Of a DNA stretch of 64,000 nt, positions 56,689 through 64,000 are shown one piece after another. How positions within the stretch are numbered: the stretch's first letter is position 1; the number at the start of each line of letters is the position of its first letter. This stretch comes from Lichina pygmaea (taxonomy: Eukaryota > Ascomycota > Lichinomycetes > Lichinales > Lichinaceae): positions 930,001 to 994,000 of the forward strand of contig OY730175.1 of assembly GCA_963422465.1 (NCBI GenBank), written 5' to 3'. The notes under the pieces are model-generated. The model searched no databases and was not told the DNA's origin. It was given only the letters and a program-made list of their open reading frames with translations. The translations under genes and the position numbers were made by a program.

Positions 56689-59100
56689 CGTGTCCCGAAT
56701 GTATCTTTTGACTCGATCTACGATGTTCTCTGGGGAATTTAACGCTACGGACGTGGTCGGCGTCGGCTGAGCTTGCGAGCTCGTTCCTCTTATGAGCACG
56801 TCCGTACATACGTACCTTTTTCAGACGCACGCAAACCTGGCGAAAAGGTCGGAGAAGATCTGGGCTTAGCGGAAAAATGCCTCGTGCGATGCTTTTAACG
56901 CTCGCGAAGAGGCACGCTTAGGCTAATTCATCTGGAGCTACTGTACGGAGTACGTATGTACGTACTTGGCATGCATACAGCTACTGACAGAGAGTAGCTG
57001 CTGTCTATCCTTTCCTCTTGCATGCTTCATTTCAGGGCGATCGAGCTTCGGAGCTTGCAGGTAGCCGCCAAGGGCGTCTCCTCTCCTTCCTGTTTTTCCT
57101 TATCGACTGGGTGGTGGCGCGCACCTCTGATGCGCATTGCCGGCGTCTCCTATGAGATGTCGCAGCCATGGGAAAAGTAGCGTGGCCCATCGGCATCGGG
57201 CAACAACAGACGGACGAATCTGATCGTGGAGAATGATCGTCATGCAACGCAGCGGTGCCGCAACTGCTTCTACATTCGGCCTCGAACGCCGAACATGTTT
57301 GTTGGTTGCGTCATGCTTCAGCTGGCCTCACCACCAACGTACGCCTGATACGCTTCGTACCGGATTGTTGCGCGCTCTCTGTTTGCTTTTGGCCGCCGGA
57401 CCGCTAACTCCATTATTTTACTACGAGCAAGATTTCAATCAGGCCTGCTCCGCACGCTTCGATTACCTCAACGGGCCAAGACAGCCGAGCCGGGCCGCCC
57501 TCCAGGCACCTGTTGACGGAAGCCAAAGCCCAGGCGACGATAGGGTGGGGTAGCGCCAACTCACGAGGATTCGGAGTACCAGTACGTACGTACGGGAGTA
57601 CGGTCAACGGAGGATCGAATACACCGACGCACAAGAGGACAACCTATACCGACAGTTTCACGGATCGACAAGGCCAAGGTGGGATCCGGCCGCTCGAAAC
57701 GAGGACTAGCCGAAGCACCGACGCCTCCTCCTTGTGTCCTCCAAGTCCCTACCGGAGCCCCGCCGGCGGAAATTTGCGAGCTGAAGCGGGACCAACTCTC
57801 CATGAAACTCTCCCCTGCTGTGCAACAGCAACAACGCATGGGCACAAGGCGAGGCTGCATCGAGAGCGGTCTTCGAAATGAAGCAGTGTCCAGATGAACG
57901 AATGTACATACGTACGTACGTAGCTAGTGCTACCACTCGTCTCCGGAAAGGCTGCATCATCAGACACGTGGGAAATGATCGACCGCGACGCAGTGCCAAG
58001 GCGACACGGGGATACCGGACTTTACGGAGCCACTCCTTGGCGACGCAATTGCTGCAGCGAGGACCAACAAACGGCAGGGATGACGACGCCGGCTGGCAGC
58101 GTGGCAGTAGCAGGAGCAGCAAGGCATCAACAACCACACAGCAGCGGCAAGAGGAGCAAAGGCAGCGTTGGGTTTCACCAGGAAAAAGGAGCAGCCGCGT
58201 TGGGTGCTTCGACTGAGATTATACTAGACTCGTGCGGCAACGACATGGACAAGCCGGCACATGGCATCGGAAGGGACCAGGAGGACAGAATCCGCAAAGA
58301 CGGCCGCACCGCCCCCACCCAGCCCTTGGGTAATCGTTCTGGGTGGATGCCGGAGAGGAGTGGAAACCTTCCCCCCCCCCCCCCCCCCAAGAAAACACTC
58401 GCGTGTCGGACTGAGAAGCAATGTCTTCAACGGCCAGCGTTGTGCGTGGTGCTGCTTGGCCCCATGTTCCCAATGCACAGGAAATACAGGACGAACAAGC
58501 AGAGAATACCCAGTAAACGCCGATCAAACTCCCCCATCAGATCGCTGCGTGACGGAATGAGAAGCGTCCAACTTTTTGCGAACAAAAAAGGGGAGTGATT
58601 ATAGAGAGAAAAAGAAAGGGGGGTGGGGGAAGGGGAATATCGTTCGGACCAGCCGTATCAGATCAAGGGGAAAAAAACCCCCCAAAAAACCTCCGGATCC
58701 CAACAATTCCAACTGCCGAGGGGATATTCGCTTCGGACTGCATGCTTGGGAGAGAGAGCGTCCGGGTTCGTCGTCACAGGTGCAAGGGAGACGAGGGGAA
58801 CAGCAGAGGCGTCATGGGGAAGGTGCCGCTCGAGTTTGCAGGAGATCCCGCCAGCGAGACGTCGAAGGAGTCGGACAGCAGAGGAGTCTGAATCGAGGTT
58901 GCCGCCGTCAGCCGCCAGTTCTTCGGTCAGAACGAAAGAACAAAAGGCAACCGAAGACCTGTCTCTTCATTCCCCAGAAGAAGACAACGGCCATAGTACA
59001 CGCACTCCCCGATCGGCGATGGGGACGGGGCCGGCGAATCGGAGAAGAGGAAAACAAAGACAGCCCGGGATTCTCTTGGGCCAAAGAACGTCTTGAGGGT
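56689..59100. other. Intergenic, no supported gene
   Basis: Long GC-rich frames on both strands without motifs. It contains GTACGGAGTAC (56943-56953), GTACGTACG runs (56960, 57590, 57910), a run of about 18 C (58371-58388) and A-rich stretches near 58670. Confidence 0.45.
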
Positions 59101-60065
59101 TCATCGGCGATAAACACGGGAGAGATTTACTTGATGGTTCGAGTCCGGCTCCAAGTGGGCCAGGTGCACGTCGAGGGCCATCATGGTGTCGTTGAGGCCG
59201 TACGGCTGCAGCAGATCGCTTGCGGCGTAGATGCCGGGCTGTTCGGCCGGCATCGAGCCCGGCTTGACCGGGGCCGCGACGGGCGTGGTCATCGGCGGCA
59301 GGTACGGCGCTTGTGAAGAGTAGGCCCCGGCCTGGGCTGGCGGCATGGTCGCAGCAGCCGTCGCCGGCAGGGACGCGTAGCCAGCGCCCTCGCACGAGAC
59401 GGGGTACGCCGTGGTGTCCTGCATACCGTACGGCCAGTACGACGGCGGCTGAGGCGACACGCTCGACGGGGCAGTCGGGTACGGGTCGAAGAGGAACTGG
59501 GTGCTGTCGTCGTCGACGAACTCGCTCTTGACCAGGCCCGGCGAGAGGAGCCCCGGCGAGATGTACCGCGGTCCGGACTCGGGACTGCCGTACGGCCGGG
59601 CGTAGATCTGGTCGACTGCGGCCTCGGCCGTCTCCGGTCCGGTCCGGTCGAGCTCTTTGTGAAGCTCCGGCGGGGACGGAGGCGCCGACGCAGCGCGGGC
59701 CTCCAGGTCCTCGAGCTTCTTCTTCAGCTTCTTGCCTGTTCGTCGAGCGAGGGCACGTCAGCGCAACGGCTCCAAGAAGAAGAAGAAGAAGAAGAAGAAG
59801 AAGAAGAAGAAAAGGGGTGAGACTCACGATAGTTGCGCTGGGCGATGCGGTTCTGGATGCGTCTCCGCTCGGCGAGGTCTGGGATCTTGGTCCAGTCCTC
59901 ATCCGGGTTCGCGCTGGCGCTGAAGGCGCTGCTCGTGGCGTGCGAGTGCTTGGTCGTCGTCACGGCCGAGAAGGTGTGCGAGTGAGGGTTGGAGTGGGAG
60001 ACGGAGTTGTTCCTCGAGTGCGAGCCCGCGTTCGAGCAGGACTGTTTCGACCGGCGTTGAGTCAT
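59101..60065 (-). CDS. bZIP transcription factor
   Basis: Two exons: 60065-59828 and 59735-59101, with a 92-bp intron (59827-59736) that holds a GAA/CTT microsatellite. The product is 290 residues from ATG 60065 (MTQRRSKQSC). The N-terminal 55 residues are Ser/His-rich. The basic region is at about 66-84: ERRRIQNRIAQRNYRKKLKK, with the invariant Asn and Arg of bZIP proteins; the splice junction falls in the Arg codon of NYR. The zipper after KKLEDLEARA is short and weak, as in several fungal bZIPs. The C-terminal half is Pro/Tyr/Ala-rich and could be an activation region. A GTAAAT near the 3' end could be a donor to a further exon, so the last 10 residues are uncertain. The target genes are unknown. 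Confidence 0.85.
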
Positions 60066-62437
60066 GGTCTGGATGTGCGATGCGACGGGACGTGCTCGGA
60101 CGCGTCTGCGGGCAAGGAGCTTCGTTCTCCTACGACGAGCAAGACGTGGGAGCAAGAGGTGGGAGCAAGGCCAGAGCAGATCGAGGCTGACGAGGACGGA
60201 GGAGAAGGCGACGACGTCGACGTCGAAGATGCCGATATCGATGTCGATGGAGGATCTGCGGAAAAAGCAGAGGCCATGGAGACGGCTACGAAGGGTTTAT
60301 ATCAAGGGTTCCGAGGAGAGAGCACAAGCACCAGCACTACCACTACCACCTCCGCCTCCACGTCCACCACCATCACCACCCTAGCCGGGCTGTGCACAGA
60401 TTAGGCTTCGGGAAGACACGCGGGCCCTTGGGACGCAAGCGACACAGCGCAGCGTACAGACTTTCTGAGGGCCTGGGGTACGGTACCTCGGCGGTGAAGC
60501 CTTGTACCTTTTCTTCATCCCCCTCCGCCGACTTTTCCATCCCCCTCCGCTAATCATCGACACCCCTGCCCCTCCGCCGCCGAGTGGTCCCACACCCAGG
60601 GTGTGATCCTCCACAGATGCCTGCATGTGGTCAGATGCATACAGGGCTTCGTGGGTACAGTACCGTACCTCTTTCGGTGGTGGTGGGGGAGGAGGGCCTA
60701 AGGGGGGGTCGTCCCAGCAGCTTGGCGCTGAGCACGAGCTGGACAGGGGTGGAGTGCACGGAAGACGCAGACTAGGAACGCGGGCGTCGTGAGTCCCCTC
60801 CTGCTCCTGCTCGGTCTCGGTCGGTTCCATCGACTCTCTCGCTCCCTCGGCGTGATGGCATGCCGAGCGCGCAGCCGCATTCGGACAGACAGGGTGGGAA
60901 GCGCAACGCCGCTCTTTACCGGGATGGGAATGGGAATAGCAGCATGGGCCATGGGGCACGACCGACCACAGCACAGTACACCACCAGAACAAGCACCTGC
61001 GCCGACGCAGCTGGAGGGTGCAGCGGACGGAGTCCTCGTGCTGGCCTCGGAAGGCCATTCGTCGGCGAGGCAAAGGACGCTAGCGCAAGCGTGCGGAAGC
61101 AGAAGCAAAGACAAGGCTGGGCAGGGTCCGTCCGGGAGGACAGAACGAGGCAAGAATGCAAGAATAGCAAGAGGGAAGGATCAAAAGAAAAGGACAACAA
61201 AAAACAAAACACAGCGCTCTCCACAAGCGGGGACTTGACGGCGCGGGTCCAGGGAGGTGGGAACAACAACAGCGGAAGAAGAAAAGGGATGGCGACGGCG
61301 ATGGCGATTCGCTCGAACGACGACTGATTTGAAGTGCTACGACGCTGCTCCTGCGCCGCCAGCGTTTCGACTATCTTGCAACCAACGGCGACCTGAGGGA
61401 GAGGAAGGGGGGGGGGGGGGGGGAGCGGTCTCGGACGGGAGATTGACGTGTATCTTTCCCGTTGTCGTCGGCAGTCGTCATCGTCATCGTCGGGGTCGGG
61501 GTCGTCGTCGTCGTTGTCGTTATCGTCGTCGTCGTCGTCGTCGTCGTCGGTTCTCTTGCTCGATCGCGCTCTCGCCGCCACCTCGCGGCGGCGCCGCCTT
61601 TCGCCCGGCGTACGCTCCGTCGGCGGGCGGTGGGGGGGGGGGGGGGGGGCGACGACCACTACATGCGTGTACAAGGGGATCATGTCCGCTCCTTCGTTCC
61701 TTTCTTTCTTCCTTTCTTTCTTTCTTTCTCCCTTTCTCTGTCTGCCAACGGATCGTGCTCCGACTCGAGGCGTGTGCGTATCTACTCCGTACTCTGTATC
61801 CTACGGCTGTCCCCTCTCGTGCCTTGTTTCGACGGTGCAGCCGAGCCCAGACGGCGGGTCCGTCGGCGGGCAGAGGAGAAGGAAAAGGGCGGTACGGCAC
61901 TTTGAGAATGCCGTGCATCCGCCCTCCGACGTAAGAAAGATCTCCGACAAGGCTGAGAAGTAGCGGAAAGTGGGCCAAGACGACCGTCTCTCTGATCGGT
62001 GCAAAGGCGCGGACGCGAACCAGGGGGATCCCCGCCCCCCCCCCTTGACCTCTCGACCGACTCGTACGGTATACGGTACATAGGTAGGCCAGGTATTTAC
62101 GTACTCACAGTATGTACGAGTACTCGTACTACGTTACGCCATGCCCTTGGTCGGCGTGCGTCGCTCGCTTCGGGCACGAGATAGACCCCGGTAGCCGTCT
62201 AGGCCTTTCGTACCGAATACTACGACGGAGTACGAGGCAGGTACGAGTACATCACGACGGAGCCGACCCAAGCCAACAGGACCCGGAGAAGGACCGGACA
62301 AGGACGACGTCGACAGGCCATGCCAGCAGGGGGAGTACGGGTGCTCGTACGAGGCTGATCCGTACGTGGTACGAAGGACGTAGACCACGACGGGCGACAG
62401 ACTCGGGCCAGGGGGCATCGGCGAGACCGAGCTCTCC

Positions 62438-62481
<44 letters not shown>

Positions 62482-62686
62482 CTTCGATCGTCGGGGAAGA
62501 ACGACGACGACGACGGCGACGACGAACGGAACGGGTGTCGGGCCCGACGGCGTCGACCGAGCCCAAAGAGCCGAGGTCGAGCCGGGACCCCGACCCCGGA
62601 AGAGAGCCGAACAGGGGGCGTGGCCGGGGCCGGGGCCGAGGGCGAGGGCGAGGGCGTGGCCCCACATCCCGACATTCCCACGGCAC
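60066..62686. other. Microsatellite-rich intergenic region
   Basis: No supported gene. Direct observations: GTC/GTT triplet runs at 61499-61550, G-runs at 61407-61423 and 61631-61648, a CTTT run at 61703-61730, a CT dinucleotide run at 62441-62478 and a GGGGCC/GGGCGA purine-rich stretch at 62618-62656. Long frames here are by-products of these repeats. Confidence 0.5.
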
Positions 62687-63454
62687 ACGGAAGCTGGCGA
62701 CAAAAGTATTCGCAATCGTTCGTATGGGGGCAACAAAAGTCGTGAGACATGCCCGCATTTCTCCTCCTAATCCGAGTTCTTGTCGCTATTGTCACCGGTC
62801 CCCTTCTCCACCACCAGGATTCTTGGGTCTTGAGTCTTGTGACTAGTCATCTTCCCAGCCTGAGCTCTTGTCACCCTGCTACTCCTCTTCTTCTTGCTCT
62901 GGCGCCACTGCATCTTTGGGTCCTCATGAAGACTGCATTGGTGACCGAACCGTAGCTATCCTTGTACACGAGCTGATGAATTTAATTTAATTTGATTTTA
63001 TTCTTACACTGGTTTGGCCGTAGAGCCATGCAGAACTTCTAGATACATGTTTGTTTCTCCAGAAAACCTTTGAAGGGATAAAAACTGGAGCTTGGGAGAG
63101 ACTAGAGAAAATCTTGAGGAATATGCAGCAAGTGAGGAAATTTGTACATGTAGCTATTCGTTAAAACAAATAGTTAACTTGTGAAGAGTCGGAGAGAGAG
63201 TTGATAGGCTAGGTTGAACTGGTTGATGAATTTAATAGATAGTGCTGGAAGAAAGACCTGTGAGATTGATGATATGATTTACAGGGACACTCTCCTCAAG
63301 AAGAGCAAGTACACATGCTTCCTGCACAATGCCGATGGTTTTGTTGCCTATAGCGTCAGTGATTTGAGTGGTGTCGGTGGGCAGGTTTGGGCGGTGATCT
63401 ACAGTCTCATCACTTTTTGGCCGGATTACGAATACTTTTGTCGCCAGCTTCCGT
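62687..63454. mobile_element. Inverted-repeat element, possible Tc1/mariner-like non-autonomous transposon
   Basis: Left arm 62687-62747 and right arm 63404-63454 are inverted copies. The outermost 26 bp (ACGGAAGCTGGCGACAAAAG and on through TATTCG) are identical, and a second matching block AAAAGT...GAGAC lies further in. The GACAAAAGTATTCG core resembles Tc1-type terminal repeats (recalled, not searched). No transposase frame was seen. A 237-bp LINE copy is inserted inside, so the original element was about 520 bp. A flanking TA duplication was not established. Confidence 0.55.
62987..63223 (-). mobile_element. 5'-truncated copy of the 7.5-26 kb LINE family (237 bp)
   Basis: Closely matches the LINE 3' end at about 7530-7770: TTATTCTTACACTG at the tail, then CCATGCAGAACTTCTAG, GTACATGTAGCTATT-like text and GCTAGGTTGAACTGG. 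It is flanked by a 13-bp duplication TGATGAATTTAAT at 62974-62986 and 63224-63236. This is an abortive reverse-transcription product of the same family. Confidence 0.92.
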
Positions 63455-64000
63455 ACTCCGTACGAGTACACGAGCTCCAGCGGGTGCTTTGAAGGATTTG
63501 TGGGTTGTGGGGCCCCTCCAGTTGGGGGGAGGGGGGGGGGGGTATTACTACCGATGGGACAAGCCGCTGAAGGGCAGGGACCGCAGGACTTTTGACGTGG
63601 CCGACCGTCGTCGACGTGGGATAGGTTCGTCGTGGTCGTCATCGTCAAACGGTTCGGGGAGAGGGTCTACATGCGTGCCATACCCCCCCCCCTCCCAGCA
63701 GAGCCTCTTTCGACGGTGTCCAGGTCGGCGGCTCCGTCGATGCGCCGGACCGCGTTGGCGTGACACAGGCCCGGCTGGATGGATGGATCGAGCATTGTTC
63801 CCCAGGGGCTCCGGCCTGCACTGTAACAGCCTGCAGCGCAGGCACGGAGAAGGCCCAAGGGCTACGGAGTACGTAAGTACGTACGTACGTACGTACGTAC
63901 GTACGTACGTACTGTACGTACGAGTACAGTACGAGGTAACTGTATGTACCGTAGGCCAGCCCCGGCTCCGGCTCCACCGCCGCCGCCGACCGAAGAGCCT
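63455..64000. other. Intergenic with GTAC microsatellite
   Basis: A GTAC tetranucleotide run of about 10 units lies at 63873-63912, next to partial GTACGGAGTAC motifs; a G-run is at 63522-63542. No supported gene. Confidence 0.6.

Noticed and set aside
57927-58598. 223-residue plus-strand frame through a poly-C run
   Set aside because: Proline run comes from the C tract; no domain, and coding-like signal ends at low-complexity DNA.
59134-59146. Perfect tRNA B-box-like GGTTCGAGTCC
   Set aside because: No A-box, acceptor stem or anticodon arm can be fitted upstream, and it lies in the bZIP coding region.
61257-61963. Several long overlapping frames on both strands
   Set aside because: Produced by GTC triplets and G/C runs that lack stops; amino-acid content is repeat-derived.

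Overview
This window is from a filamentous ascomycete (Pezizomycotina). Its genes have short GT-AG introns (about 50-240 bp), and the gene set is typically fungal: NOP16, a ZIP/KE4 zinc transporter, UBA4, RAD10, Mediator MED19/ROX3, a C2H2 zinc-finger protein, a DUF4202 protein, a 2EXR/F-box-like protein, a CIA30 protein and a bZIP factor. It also carries Tad1-type LINEs and chromodomain Ty3/gypsy (chromovirus) elements. The species cannot be named from this sequence alone.

Layout. 1-1.3 kb: 3' end of a long coiled-coil protein gene. 2.5-3.5 kb: a TA tract, a small Cys-rich reading frame and a composite tandem repeat. 3.7-6.7 kb: NOP16 and a ZIP zinc transporter, divergently transcribed. 7.5-26.0 kb: a transposon nest. 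A Tad1-type LINE of about 5.5 kb with a 13-bp target duplication was invaded twice by sister chromoviruses, each flanked by its own 5-bp duplication (TTAAT and TTTTC). 26.0-27.5 kb: repeat-rich spacer. 27.5-34.1 kb: a conserved housekeeping block of UBA4 and RAD10 (same strand), then MED19 divergent from RAD10. 34.9-36.7 kb: a 5'-truncated LINE of a second family. 39.5-42.7 kb: a C2H2 gene, a DUF4202 gene and a small protein gene. 44.1-44.5 kb: an inverted-repeat element. 46.9-48.0 kb: a 2EXR/F-box-like gene. 50.5-53.6 kb: a spliced gene for a 937-residue disordered protein. 55.3-56.7 kb: a five-exon CIA30 gene with a minisatellite in its coding sequence. 59.1-60.1 kb: a bZIP gene. 62.7-63.5 kb: an inverted-repeat element containing a short, 5'-truncated copy of the same LINE family.

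The host genes form no operon or gene cluster; they cover ribosome biogenesis, zinc transport, tRNA thiolation/urmylation, excision repair, transcription and respiratory-complex assembly.

The most unusual system is in the two chromoviruses. On the strand opposite gag-pol, between integrase and the 3' LTR, each has a reading frame for a protein with an exact Gal4-type Zn2Cys6 spacing. A TATA box inside the LTR, pointing the same way, lies 70 bp upstream. All four LTRs also carry a 50-bp tandem repeat of varying copy number, which explains most of their length differences. Repeat copies differ almost only by transitions, many at CpG, which suggests CpG-directed decay of repeats. Exon structures were derived by hand from splice signals, reading frame and family conservation, with no transcript data.
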